This document shows positions 1 through 10,521 of a stretch of 64,000 nt of DNA, one piece after another. A program made the position numbers and the translations under genes. Origin of the DNA: Mesorhizobium hawassense (GTDB lineage: Bacteria; Pseudomonadota; Alphaproteobacteria; Rhizobiales; Rhizobiaceae); assembly GCF_003289945.1 (NCBI RefSeq), contig NZ_QMBP01000011.1, positions 124,001 through 188,000 on the forward strand, written 5' to 3'. The notes under the pieces were generated by a model that saw only the letters and a program-made list of their open reading frames with translations, ran no database searches and was not told the origin of the DNA. The first letter of the stretch is position 1. Each line of letters opens with the position of its first letter.

Positions 1-514
1 TCTGCGGCTGCTGGCCGACAAGGTGCCGGAAATGGTCGTCGCCTCGAGTTGCTCGAAGAATTTCGCCGTTTATCGCGACCGCGTGGGCGCGGCGATGATC
101 ATGGCAAAGGACGGTGGGCAGGCCGATGTGGCCATGAGCCAGATGCTGGCGGCGGCGCGTGCGCTCTATTCGATGCCGCCGGATCATGGCGCGGCGGCGG
201 TGCGCATGGTGCTCGAGGATGCCGGGTTGAAGAAGGACTGGGAGACGGAACTCGAGGAGATGCGCCTGCGCATGCTTCGCCTGCGCGTCGCCTTCGCCGA
301 GGCATTGCGGCGGCAGTCCAACTCCGACCGTTTCGATTTCGTCGCCAGCCATCGCGGCATGTTTTCCAGGCTTGGGCTGACCGAGGCGCAGGTCGAACGC
401 CTGCGTACCGAGCATGCCGTCTATATGGTGGGCGACAGCCGCATCAACGTTGCCGGCCTGCCGGAGGACGGCATGGACGATCTCGCCAAGGCGATCGTCT
501 CGGTGCTCGACTGA
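1..514 (+). CDS. Aromatic amino acid aminotransferase, C-terminal part (5' end outside window)
   Basis: This is the C-terminal part of a class I PLP-dependent aminotransferase of the aspartate/aromatic type, which moves an amino group between an aromatic or acidic amino acid and a 2-oxo acid. The open frame runs in from the window edge without a start. About 12 residues after the first ATG lies SCSKNF, the motif holding the lysine that forms the Schiff base with PLP. It is followed by YRDRVG, typical of the TyrB/AspC subfamily. The tail ends in DSRINVAGLPEDGMDDLAKAI, with the substrate-carboxylate arginine in SRINVAG. The N-terminal half is missing, so aromatic versus aspartate preference cannot be settled here. 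The downstream gene on the same strand is mazG, 70 bp away. Confidence 0.88.
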   Translation, partial: LRLLADKVPEMVVASSCSKNFAVYRDRVGAAMIMAKDGGQADVAMSQMLAAARALYSMPPDHGAAAVRMVLEDAGLKKDWETELEEMRLRMLRLRVAFAEALRRQSNSDRFDFVASHRGMFSRLGLTEAQVERLRTEHAVYMVGDSRINVAGLPEDGMDDLAKAIVSVLD

Positions 515-584
515 GGTTGTGGACAACTCGTCTCGGTGTCCGACCGGGATTGGTCGGCCGCTGGCCACGGGATAGGCTCGACCC

Positions 585-1409
585 ATGACGCCCTCCAAGG
601 ACATTTCCCGGCTGATCGAGATCATGGCGGCGCTGAGAGCGCCCAAGACCGGCTGCCCCTGGGACATCGAGCAGAATTTTTCGACCATCGCGCCCTATAC
701 GGTCGAGGAAGCCTATGAGGTGGCGGACGCAATCGCGCGCGGGGATTTCGACGATCTGCGCGAGGAACTGGGCGACCTCCTGCTGCAGGTCGTCTATCAC
801 GCGCAGATGGCCGAGGAGCTCGGCGAATTCGCTTTCGGCGACGTCGTGGAAGCCATCACCACCAAGATGATCCGCCGTCATCCGCACGTCTTCGGCGATG
901 AGAAGGCGCGCAGCGCCGGCATGGCCAAGGGCATGTGGGAGAAGATCAAGGCGGCCGAGAAAGCCGAGAAGCGCGACGCCCGCATCGCGCGCGGGCTCGA
1001 CCCGGAAGATCACGGCAAGGGCTATCTCGACAGCGTGCCGGTGGCGCTCCCTGCCCTGACGCGGGCGCTGAAGCTGCAGGAGAAAGCGGCGCGCGTCGGC
1101 TTCGACTGGAGCGAGGCAGCGCCGATCCTCGACAAGATAGAGGAAGAGATCGGCGAGTTGCGCGAGGCGCTTGCCGGGGGCGATACCGGACCGATCATGG
1201 ACGAATTTGGGGACATGCTGTTTGCCCTCGTCAATCTCGGCCGCCACCTCAAGCTCGATTCCGAAGCGGCATTGGCTGGCACCAACGAAAAGTTCCGCTC
1301 GCGGTTCCACTATGTCGAGCAAGCCCTGGAGGCTTCGGGCCACTCGCTGGAGAAGGCAACGCTCGACGAGATGGAAGCGCTCTGGCAGCAGGCCAAAGGC
1401 GCAAAATAA
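585..1409 (+). CDS. mazG: Nucleoside triphosphate pyrophosphohydrolase MazG
   Basis: MazG hydrolyses nucleoside triphosphates to monophosphates and pyrophosphate, acting as cytosolic house-cleaning. The 274 residues match the two-domain MazG length. The N-terminal domain starts LRAPKTGCPWD and carries the metal-binding pattern EEAYEVADAI followed by DDLREELGDLLLQVVYHAQM. A second, more divergent MazG repeat lies in the C-terminal half (KIEEEIGELREAL and DEFGDMLFALVNLGRHL). The gene converges on hflX with an 8-bp gap and no clear terminator. The ATG at 585 is the only sensible start, because the conserved domain begins within about 15 residues of it. Confidence 0.95.
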   Translation: MTPSKDISRLIEIMAALRAPKTGCPWDIEQNFSTIAPYTVEEAYEVADAIARGDFDDLREELGDLLLQVVYHAQMAEELGEFAFGDVVEAITTKMIRRHPHVFGDEKARSAGMAKGMWEKIKAAEKAEKRDARIARGLDPEDHGKGYLDSVPVALPALTRALKLQEKAARVGFDWSEAAPILDKIEEEIGELREALAGGDTGPIMDEFGDMLFALVNLGRHLKLDSEAALAGTNEKFRSRFHYVEQALEASGHSLEKATLDEMEALWQQAKGAK

Positions 1410-1417
1410 ACAGCTGG

Positions 1418-2806
1418 TTAGCTGCCGTTCTTGCGGTGCAGGCGGCTCTCGATTTCCTGCCTGGCGCTGTGCGTGGCCGTCAGCGAGAGCGTGACGCTGC
1501 CGTCTTCGTTGTCGGCGCGCGAAACGACGTCGCCGTTGCGGTAGAGCCAGTCGACCTGACCGAGCTGAGCCGGGCTCAACGTCACCGTCATCGTCTCCAG
1601 TTCACCCGACACGCGCGTCTCGATGAGCGCTTTCAGCGTGTCCAACCCTTCACCGGTCACCGCCGATATGGCGATCGGCGGCGCCTTGCCGCTCGCGCCT
1701 TCGGCAAGCAGGCGCTCCCGGTTGCCTTCATCGAGCAGGTCGATCTTGTTCCAGACCTCCACCACGCGGGTGGCGTCGGCGGCATCGACGCCGAGATCGG
1801 CGAGGATGCGCTCGACGTCCTCAGCCTGGGCAGCCGTGTCGGGATCGGAGATGTCGCGCAAATGCAGTACCAGATCGGCCTCGACGACCTCTTCCAGCGT
1901 CGCCCGGAAGGCGGCGACCAGATGCGTCGGCAGATCGGAGATGAAGCCGACCGTATCCGACAGGATAACTGGCGTGCCGTGCGGCAACCGCACGCGCCGC
2001 AGCGTGGGGTCGAGCGTCGCGAACAGCATGTCTTCCGCCAGCACCCCTGCCCCGGTCAGACGGTTGAACAGCGTCGACTTTCCGGCATTGGTGTAGCCGA
2101 CGATCGCTACAACCGGGAACGGCACCTTCTTGCGCTTGGCGCGGTGCAGGTCGCGCGTGCGCCGCACCGTTTCCAGCTCGTGCTTCAGCTTGGTGATCTT
2201 GTCCTGTAGGATGCGGCGATCGGATTCGATCTGGGTTTCGCCCGGACCGCCGAGGAAACCGGCACCACCGCGCTGCCGCTCGAGGTGGGTCCAGCTGCGC
2301 ACCAGCCGGCCCTTCTGATAGTTGAGATGGGCGAGTTCGACCTGCAGCGTGCCTTCCTTGGTGCGCGCCCGCTCGCCGAAGATCTCGAGGATCAGCCCGG
2401 TGCGGTCGAGCACCTTGGCGTTCAGTTCCTTTTCGAGATTGCGCTGCTGCACCGGGGTCAGCGGATGGTCGACGATGACCAGCTCCGCCTTGCGCTCCTT
2501 CACGATGTCGGCAAACTCAGCCACCTTGCCGCTGCCGAGCAGCGTCGCTGGGCGCGGGTCGGCGACCGTCACCACGGCCGTGTGGACCGGATTGAGATCG
2601 ATGGCACTGGCAAGCCCGACCGCTTCGTCGTGGCGCGCATCGGCTGAACGGGTCAGCCGCGGACGGCTGGTTTCCTCGTCGCCGCGCGGCTGGCGGGTGA
2701 GCACCGGCACAATGACGACGGCTCGGGTCGGATCTTTGGCTTCCGGCCCGAGTTGATGCCCTTGTTTTCCGCGAACGCTGCGGTCCGCGTCCTTATCACG
2801 TGCCAA
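1418..2806 (-). CDS. hflX: GTPase HflX (TTG start directly after hfq)
   Basis: HflX is a ribosome-associated GTPase that splits stalled or heat-damaged ribosomes. The 462 residues contain the HflX-specific glycine-rich segment GAGFLGGPGETQIESD (about 182-197), a P-loop GYTNAGKS at 237-244, the G3 motif DTVGF and the G4 motif NKID. The start is a TTG that follows the hfq stop TGA with no gap, so translation is probably coupled to hfq. There is no in-frame ATG before the conserved region; a purine-rich AGGG in the end of hfq could serve as the ribosome site. hfq-hflX is the usual order in proteobacteria. Confidence 0.93.
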   Translation of the reverse strand: MARDKDADRSVRGKQGHQLGPEAKDPTRAVVIVPVLTRQPRGDEETSRPRLTRSADARHDEAVGLASAIDLNPVHTAVVTVADPRPATLLGSGKVAEFADIVKERKAELVIVDHPLTPVQQRNLEKELNAKVLDRTGLILEIFGERARTKEGTLQVELAHLNYQKGRLVRSWTHLERQRGGAGFLGGPGETQIESDRRILQDKITKLKHELETVRRTRDLHRAKRKKVPFPVVAIVGYTNAGKSTLFNRLTGAGVLAEDMLFATLDPTLRRVRLPHGTPVILSDTVGFISDLPTHLVAAFRATLEEVVEADLVLHLRDISDPDTAAQAEDVERILADLGVDAADATRVVEVWNKIDLLDEGNRERLLAEGASGKAPPIAISAVTGEGLDTLKALIETRVSGELETMTVTLSPAQLGQVDWLYRNGDVVSRADNEDGSVTLSLTATHSARQEIESRLHRKNGS

Positions 2807-3052
2807 TCAGGCGCCCTGGCTTTCCTCGCCATCGAACATCTGAACCGGCTGGCTCGGCATGATCGTGGAAATGGCGTGCTTGTAGACGAGCTGGGAGTGC
2901 CCGTCACGCCGCAACAACACACAAAAATTGTCGAACGAAGTGACCACACCGGTCAACTTCACGCCATTGATGAGGAAGATGGTGAGTGGGTTTTTGCTCT
3001 TGCGAACTGAGTTCAGGAACAGGTCCTGAAGGTTTTGCGATCGTTCCGCCAT
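2807..3052 (-). CDS. hfq: RNA chaperone Hfq
   Basis: Hfq is the hexameric Sm-like RNA chaperone that pairs small RNAs with mRNAs. In rhizobia it affects nitrogen fixation and ntr genes. The 81-residue protein begins MAERSQNLQDLFLN and has the Sm1 segment FLINGVKLTGVVTSFDNFCVLLRR and the Sm2 segment LVYKHAISTIMP. The C-terminal tail is short, as in other alphaproteobacteria. The frame stays open upstream to an earlier candidate start, but the family always begins at this MAERSQN methionine. Its stop codon abuts the TTG of hflX. Confidence 0.96.
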   Translation of the reverse strand: MAERSQNLQDLFLNSVRKSKNPLTIFLINGVKLTGVVTSFDNFCVLLRRDGHSQLVYKHAISTIMPSQPVQMFDGEESQGA

Positions 3053-3195
3053 TTTTCTTGTCTTTCGCCGATCCCCTTCGGTTTGCGGGCCAATGCGCCA
3101 AATTACGCGGCACCTGTCAAGCGCGCAAACCCCCTCTTGCCGACACAATGGCAAGCAGAACGAGATAGTTAAGGTTCATTCCAGTTGTGCGGTTA

Positions 3196-4059
3196 TCAGG
3201 CTGGACTTTTTTCCGCAACGTCAAAAAAGGCCTGCCGCAACGAAAGTGTCATGGAACCAGGGTGGCCATTTGCGATCGGCGCACCGTCGATTTCGACCAC
3301 CGGCATGGCGATTGTCGTCGCCGAACTGATAAACGCTTCCCTGGCTGCCTTCGCCTCGGCGACCGAAAAACCGCGCTCCTCGATCTTGAGGCCGAGTTTG
3401 GCGGCGACGTCGAAAAGCGTCGTGCGGGTGATGCCGCGCAAGATGCCGTGCTCGGCCGGCCGGGTCACCAGGACCCCGTCCCTCGTGACGATCCAGGCGT
3501 TGGACGAACCGCCTTCCTTGACGTTGCCGTCGGTGTCGACGAACCAGGCTTCCTGCGCGCCGGCCTCCTTGGCCTTCTGCTTGGCAAGCACATTGGGCAG
3601 GAGGCCCGTGCTCTTGATGTCGACACGGTCCCAGCGGTTCTCCGGCACGGTGATGACCTTGATGCCGGTCTCCGCGCGCTTGGCCGCCAAGGCCGGATCG
3701 GCTTTCCTGGCGGTTATGACCAGGGCCGATCTTGTGCCCGCCGCTGGAAAGACGAACTCGCGGCTGGCAACGCCGCGCGTCACCTGCACATAGACAAGGC
3801 CGTTGACCACGCCATTGCGACCGACCACCTCGCGCAGCAGCATCGGCAGGACGCCTTCCGAGACCGGCCAGGCGATCGACAGTTCCTTGAGCGAGCGCTT
3901 GAGCCGGGCAAGATGACGCGGCATGTCGACGATATGGCCGCGCGCCACCTCGCAGACCTCATAGACGCCGTCGGCAAACTGGTAGCCGCGATCCTCGATA
4001 TGGACGCTGGCTTGAGCATGGACGACATAGCGCCCGTTGACATAGGCAATGCGCGGCAT
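3196..4059 (-). CDS. dat: D-amino-acid aminotransferase (class IV)
   Basis: This fold-type IV PLP aminotransferase most likely interconverts D-alanine and D-glutamate. The 287 residues begin MPRIAYVNGRYV. They contain SVHIEDRGYQFADGVYEV, the typical N-terminal DAAT/BCAT signature, the region VDIKSTGLLPNVLAKQKAKE with the PLP lysine, and EGGSSNAWIV followed by GILRGITR. The length agrees with bacterial DAAT. It lies between ntrX and hfq on the same strand, with about 80 bp to ntrX and 143 bp to hfq. A branched-chain or aminodeoxychorismate-lyase activity is less likely but not excluded. Confidence 0.88.
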   Translation of the reverse strand: MPRIAYVNGRYVVHAQASVHIEDRGYQFADGVYEVCEVARGHIVDMPRHLARLKRSLKELSIAWPVSEGVLPMLLREVVGRNGVVNGLVYVQVTRGVASREFVFPAAGTRSALVITARKADPALAAKRAETGIKVITVPENRWDRVDIKSTGLLPNVLAKQKAKEAGAQEAWFVDTDGNVKEGGSSNAWIVTRDGVLVTRPAEHGILRGITRTTLFDVAAKLGLKIEERGFSVAEAKAAREAFISSATTIAMPVVEIDGAPIANGHPGSMTLSLRQAFFDVAEKSPA

Positions 4060-4141
4060 GGGCCCCCTCGGGAAAAACGTCCGGCTTTCTTAGGCGATTC
4101 CACCGCTGTCGTAACAGACAATCGGCTGAGCCACGCCGGTC

Positions 4142-5503
4142 CTAAACTCCCAGCGACTTCAGCTTGCGGTGGAGCGCCGAGCGTTCCATGCCGATGAACT
4201 CGGCGGTCTTCGAGATGTTGCCGCCGAAGCGGTTGATCTGGGCGATCAGATAGTCCTTCTCAAACTGCTCGCGTGCCTCGCGCAGCGGCAGGGCCATGAT
4301 GTGCTGGTCCGACTGGTTTGGGGTGCGTGGCATCACGTCGCCGATTTCGGAGGGCAGAAGGTCGGCGGTGATCGGCGCATCGGCCTCTTCGCCTCGCGCC
4401 AGAATCATCAGCCGCTCGACATTGTTGCGCAATTGTCGAACGTTGCCCGGCCAGTTATGGGCCTGCAGCACGGCCAGCGCATCGTCGCCGATGCGGCGCG
4501 GCTTGATGCCGGCCTGGCGCGCGATCTGCTTCATGAAATTGTCGACGAGATAGGGAATGTCCTCGCGGCGCTCGGCAAGCCCCGGCACCATGACCGGAAC
4601 CACCGCCAGGCGATGATAAAGGTCCTCGCGGAAACGGCCGTCGGCGATCATGGCTTCCAGGTTCTGCGAGGTCGAGGAAATGATGCGGACATCGACCTTG
4701 ACGCGCTTGGTGCCGCCTACCCGCTCGAATTGCTGCTCGACCAGCACGCGCAGGATCTTGTTTTGCGTTTCGCGCGGCATATCGGCAACTTCGTCGATGT
4801 AGAGGATGCCGCGATGCGCCTCTTCGAGCGCGCCGACCTTGCGCTCGGTGCCGTTCGATTCGGTGCCGAACAGCTCGATCTCCATGCGCTCGGGCGTGAT
4901 GGTGGCGGCACTCAGCGTGACGAAGGGGCCGGTCTTGCGCGACGAAAGCGCGTGGATGGCGCGCGCAGTCAGTTCCTTGCCGGAGCCGGAGGGACCGATG
5001 ATCATGACGCGGCTGTTGGTGGGCGCGACGCGCTCGATGGTCTGTCGCAACTGGCTCATCGCCGACGACATGCCGATCAGATCGAAGGTCTCGCCGCTGC
5101 GCTGCTTGAGGTCGGAGACCTCGCGCCGCAGCTTGGATGTTTCCAGCGCGCGTTCGGCGATCAGGATCAGGCGATCGGCCTTGAACGGCTTTTCGATGAA
5201 GTCGTACGCGCCTCGCCGGATGGCCGACACCGCCGTTTCGATGTTGCCATGACCGGAAATCATCACCACCGGCATGCTCGGATGCATGGTCTTGATCTCG
5301 TCGAGCAGCGCCAGGCCGTCGAGGCGCGAGCCTTGCAGCCAGATGTCGAGGAAAATCAGACGCGGCGCACGATCGGCAATTGCCGCGAGCGCGCTGTCGG
5401 CATCATGTGCAGTGCGGGTTTCGTGGCCCTCGTCGCTCAGGATACCGGCGACAAGTTCGCGGATGTCTTCCTCGTCATCGACGATGAGAATGTCAGACGC
5501 CAT
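4142..5503 (-). CDS. ntrX: Response regulator NtrX (no GAFTGA motif)
   Basis: NtrX is the response regulator of the NtrY/NtrX system for nitrogen, nitrate and redox responses. With the start at MASDILIVDDEED it has 453 residues. The receiver domain (1-120) has acidic residues near 10-12 and the phospho-acceptor D53. The AAA+ domain carries Walker A GPSGSGKE (about 170-177) and Walker B GILYIDEV. The C-terminal helix-turn-helix is NISKTAEFIGMERSALHRKL. Where sigma-54 activators carry GAFTGA the sequence reads NGTERKVGALEEA, so direct sigma-54 activation is unlikely. The chosen ATG overlaps the end of ntrY by 11 bp; the in-frame extension upstream is not conserved-looking. Confidence 0.95.
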   Translation of the reverse strand: MASDILIVDDEEDIRELVAGILSDEGHETRTAHDADSALAAIADRAPRLIFLDIWLQGSRLDGLALLDEIKTMHPSMPVVMISGHGNIETAVSAIRRGAYDFIEKPFKADRLILIAERALETSKLRREVSDLKQRSGETFDLIGMSSAMSQLRQTIERVAPTNSRVMIIGPSGSGKELTARAIHALSSRKTGPFVTLSAATITPERMEIELFGTESNGTERKVGALEEAHRGILYIDEVADMPRETQNKILRVLVEQQFERVGGTKRVKVDVRIISSTSQNLEAMIADGRFREDLYHRLAVVPVMVPGLAERREDIPYLVDNFMKQIARQAGIKPRRIGDDALAVLQAHNWPGNVRQLRNNVERLMILARGEEADAPITADLLPSEIGDVMPRTPNQSDQHIMALPLREAREQFEKDYLIAQINRFGGNISKTAEFIGMERSALHRKLKSLGV

Positions 5504-7784
5504 TACCGACCTTTTCAGTTTCTCGTTCGTGTTCGCTTCGACCCTCACCGCGTGGCGGCGCGGCTACGACTGTCGACGGGGGCAGGATGATCGAAATCAT
5601 CGCGCCCCGGCCGCCGTGGAAATCCGCTGGCGCGTCATGCAATTCGAGACGGCCGCCATGGTCCTCCACGATCTTCTTGACGATAGCGAGGCCAAGTCCG
5701 GTGCCCTTCTCTCGCGTCGTCATATAGGGCTCGAGAAGCCTTTGGCGATTCTCGCGCGGCAGCCCCTTGCCGTTGTCGATAACGTCGATTCGTATGGCGC
5801 CATCTTGGCGTCCGGCCTGAATCCGTATTGTGCCGTCCGAACGACCTTCCGCATCAAGTCCGTCGATTGCCTCGGCGGCGTTCTTGATGACGTTGCCGAA
5901 GGCCTGCGCCATCAGGCGGCTGTCGAAGGTGCCCTTCAACGGTTCGCTGCCGAAGTCGCGCTGGAAGGCGATGTCGGAGCGGCTGACCTCGACCAGGAAG
6001 GACGCCTCGCGCAGCGATTCACGCAGGTCGATCGTCTTCATCTCCGGCTTCGGCATGCGGGCAAAGGCCGAGAATTCATCGACCATGCGGCCGATGTCCT
6101 CGACCTGGCGGATGATGGTGTCCGTGCACTGGTCGAAGACTTCGCGGTCCTCGGTGATGACCTTGCCGTAGCGGCGCCTGATGCGCTCGGCCGAGAGTTG
6201 GATCGGCGTCAGCGGATTCTTGATCTCATGCGCGATGCGCCGCGCCACATCCGCCCAGGCCGACGAACGCTGTGCCTGGACCAGATCGGTGATGTCGTCG
6301 ACCGTGACCACATAGGACTTCTCTTCCTCGCCGTCGTCGCCGGACTCGACGGTAACCTGGACGTTGAAAGTGCGCTCCAGCCCGGTGCGGAAGAAGGTCA
6401 CCTGCTCGCGATAGACCGGTTTGCCGGACTGCCGTCCGATCTCGAAGACGCGCCCGACCAGGGGGAGAACCGCCGAAAGGTTCTGGCCGAGCGTCGCATT
6501 CGCCGAAATCGCCAGCATGGTTTCGGCCGAGCGGTTGACGATGGTGATGATACCGTAAGGGTCGACGCCGATGACCCCTGCGGTGACGCCGGCCAGCACC
6601 GCCTCGGAGAAACGCCGGCGCTCATCGATCAGATCCTTGGCCGACAGCAGCTCGTTGCGTTGCGATTTGAGCTCCAGGATCATGTTGTTGAAGGTTTCGC
6701 CGAGAGAGGCGACGTCGCCGTCGGACTGGCGCACGGGAACCGCGACGTCGAGATTGCCTGTCGCCACCTCGTCGGCGGCGCCGATCAACTGGCGAATTGG
6801 CCGCACGATGCGGTCCGCAACCGCAATGCCGGTCCAGATCGCCGACAGGGTGATGATCAGCGTCAGCGACAGATAGGGCAGCGCAAAGGCGACCTGCGAG
6901 GTCCGGCGGTTATCCTGGAGGTTGCGGTATTCGTCGGTGTTGGACCTGACGATCTGGCGCGCCTTGATCACGTCGGGATCGACCAGCCGGATCGTATACA
7001 GGTAAAGCCCTTCGATCTCGCGCAGTTTGATGATGGCGCCCATGATGTTGCGGGTGCGCGGCTCGATCAGCACCGGCTTGCCGTCCGCGGCGGTGTTGAC
7101 AGCGCCTGCCGGCGGTTCGGGCATGGCAAAGTCGGCGTCGGTCTTGGCGTTCATGACGAACGAGCCATCGGGCTTGATCAGGGCGGCGTGCGCCAGCCCA
7201 CGGCCAACGGCTTCCTTGTTCAACAAATCGAGGAAACCGCCGCGGTCGAGGCCGTAAAGCGTACGCGAGGCATCGAGATCATACGCCATCGACAATGTCG
7301 TGCCCTGCAGGTTGCGCGCGTTCTCCTGAACGTAGGCGTCGGCAATCGACAGCGACGAGTTGACGATCGTCTTGGTGCGGATTTCGAACCAGCGGTCGAG
7401 GCCGATGTCGAGCGTGATCGAGGCGATGATCGCCACCATGATCGCCGGAATGGCGGCAACCAGCGCGAACATCGCGACGATGCGCACATGCAGCCGCGAG
7501 GCGGCCCTGCCATGGCGCCTTGCCAAGACGATGCGACGCACCTCGCGGGCGATCAGCGCGATCAGGAACAGGACAAAGACGGCATTGGCCGCGATCAGGG
7601 CCCAGGTCGTGTCGGCGGTCGGCGCGATCGGCGTGGCGCCGACCAGGATTGCAAACGAGATCGCCGCCGTGATCACGGCGCCTACGATAGCGACCACGCC
7701 GGGCAATGCCAGCAACCTTCGGCCTTCACCCGTGCCGGTGTGGCTGAAAAGCGGTCGGTTCAGGATCGGAGCCTCAGCTGCCAT
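5493..7784 (-). CDS. ntrY: Sensor histidine kinase NtrY
   Basis: NtrY is the membrane sensor kinase partner of NtrX. The 763-residue protein has hydrophobic segments near 28-50, 60-80 and 100-124, a periplasmic or extracytoplasmic stretch, and another membrane segment near 302-326. A HAMP-like linker (327-380) follows, then a PAS domain (about 385-500). The phosphorylated histidine is H519 in RRIAHEIKNPLTPIQL. The ATPase domain carries DNGKGLP and GTGLGLAIVKKIVEDHGG. It is followed by ntrX with an 11-bp overlap, so the two are translationally coupled. It is separated from ntrC by 137 bp that contain a candidate regulatory element, so it may have its own promoter. Confidence 0.96.
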   Translation of the reverse strand: MAAEAPILNRPLFSHTGTGEGRRLLALPGVVAIVGAVITAAISFAILVGATPIAPTADTTWALIAANAVFVLFLIALIAREVRRIVLARRHGRAASRLHVRIVAMFALVAAIPAIMVAIIASITLDIGLDRWFEIRTKTIVNSSLSIADAYVQENARNLQGTTLSMAYDLDASRTLYGLDRGGFLDLLNKEAVGRGLAHAALIKPDGSFVMNAKTDADFAMPEPPAGAVNTAADGKPVLIEPRTRNIMGAIIKLREIEGLYLYTIRLVDPDVIKARQIVRSNTDEYRNLQDNRRTSQVAFALPYLSLTLIITLSAIWTGIAVADRIVRPIRQLIGAADEVATGNLDVAVPVRQSDGDVASLGETFNNMILELKSQRNELLSAKDLIDERRRFSEAVLAGVTAGVIGVDPYGIITIVNRSAETMLAISANATLGQNLSAVLPLVGRVFEIGRQSGKPVYREQVTFFRTGLERTFNVQVTVESGDDGEEEKSYVVTVDDITDLVQAQRSSAWADVARRIAHEIKNPLTPIQLSAERIRRRYGKVITEDREVFDQCTDTIIRQVEDIGRMVDEFSAFARMPKPEMKTIDLRESLREASFLVEVSRSDIAFQRDFGSEPLKGTFDSRLMAQAFGNVIKNAAEAIDGLDAEGRSDGTIRIQAGRQDGAIRIDVIDNGKGLPRENRQRLLEPYMTTREKGTGLGLAIVKKIVEDHGGRLELHDAPADFHGGRGAMISIILPPSTVVAAPPRGEGRSEHERETEKVGNGV

Positions 7785-7818
7785 GTCGTGGTACAGAGTC
7801 GGTCATTGCGTCGGATGT

Positions 7819-7846
7819 ATGCAACGCATTGTGGCGATTATGCAAC
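7819..7846 (-). promoter_or_regulatory. Candidate regulatory element upstream of ntrYX
   Basis: The 137-bp gap between ntrC and ntrY holds two direct copies of ATGCAAC (7819-7825 and 7840-7846). The second lies in TGTGGCGATTATGCAAC at 7830-7846. Nearly the same block, TGTGGCATTGTGCAAC, occurs at 11595-11610 upstream of dusB-ntrBC, differing by one inserted base and one substitution. This suggests a shared regulator or promoter part for both ntr operons. No regulator can be named from the sequence. The observation is direct; the function is inference. Confidence 0.4.
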
Positions 7847-7921
7847 AAGTGTGGCCGGGACGGAAATCTTTCCCCCGTCAATTCGCTAAATGGGCGAATT
7901 CGCCGAAAGGACGAGGCGACG

Positions 7922-9378
<1,457 letters not shown>

Positions 9379-9382
<4 letters not shown>

Positions 9383-10521
9383 GTGCGGTCTCCTTCAGCT
9401 TCGTCGCCGGCGCCTGGCGCGGTCTCCTTCCAGGCGGGAAGCAGGATGCGAAACGTCGTCCCGCGCGGCGTCGAATCGCATTCGATGATGCCGCCATGCT
9501 CGCCGACGATCTTGGCAACCAGCGCCAGGCCCAGGCCGGAGCCGTTCGGCTTGGTGGTGATGAACGGATCGAACAGGATCGGCAGGATGTCCTCGGACAC
9601 GCCGGGGCCGTTGTCATGCACGCAGAATTCCAGCGGTAGCGAGACACGGTCCTGCGTTCCTGGCACCGAGACGCGGATTCCCGGACGGAAAGCCGTCGAC
9701 AGCGCGATCTCACCCTGCGGGTCGGCGCCGATCGCCTCGGCGGCGTTCTTCACCAGATTGAGGAAGACTTGGATCAGTTGATCGCGGTTGGCAAAGACCG
9801 GAGGCAATGATGGATCATATTCCTCCAAGATCTTGATCCGCCTCGCAAAACCGTTCTTGGCGATCGCCTTCACATGGTCGAGAACGACATGGATATTGAC
9901 CGGATACCGCTCGATCGGCCGCTCGTCGGAAAACACCTCCATGCGATCGACCAGCGAAACGATGCGGTCGGTTTCGTCGGTGATCAGGCGGGTCAGCGCG
10001 CGGTCTTCGTCGGAGGCGGAAAGCTCGAGCAATTGGGCGGCGCCGCGGATGCCGGAGAGCGGGTTCTTGATCTCATGCGCCAGCATGGCGGCAAGGCCGG
10101 TGACGGAACGCGCAGCACCGCGATGCGTCATCTGGCGGTCGATCTTGTCGGCCATCGACCGTTCCTGGAACATGACGACGACGGAGCCCGGAAATTCCGG
10201 CACTGGCGCGACATAGAGATCGACCATCTTTTCGATGCCGAGGCGCGGCGACGATACGTCGACGCGGTATTCGTTGACCGGCGCGCCGCGTTCGCGCACC
10301 TGGTCGACCAGCGTGAGTAGCGGGCTGCCGAACGGCACCAGCTTGGAAAGCGTGTTGCGGGCGAGCATGGTCGCGCTGGAGCGGAAGAAGTCCTCGGCAT
10401 CGGCGTTGGCGAAGGTGATGAAGCCGTCGGGATCGACCATGATCACCGGGCGGCGGATGGTGTTGAGCACGATATTGGCGGCGTCCGCCATGCCAACCGG
10501 CTGTGGGACGTCCGCCTTCAT
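9379..10521 (-). CDS. ntrB: Nitrogen regulation sensor kinase/phosphatase NtrB (NR-II)
   Basis: NtrB is the cytoplasmic kinase/phosphatase that controls NtrC according to the uridylylation state of PII (GlnB). The 380 residues have no membrane segment. There is a PAS domain at about 15-125, the phospho-histidine H149 in LAHEIKNPLSGIRGAAQ, and an ATPase domain with DNGPGV and GSGLGLALVAKIVGEHGG. It overlaps dusB upstream and ntrC downstream by 4 bp each (ATGA junctions). This fits the tightly coupled dusB-ntrB-ntrC operon known in Rhizobiales. Confidence 0.97.

Noticed and set aside
5274..7889. An 871-codon open frame on the plus strand, antisense to ntrY
   Set aside because: It is the GC-rich mirror of a well-supported gene, has no domain signature and repeats the Asp/Arg/Val-rich composition seen opposite every long gene here.
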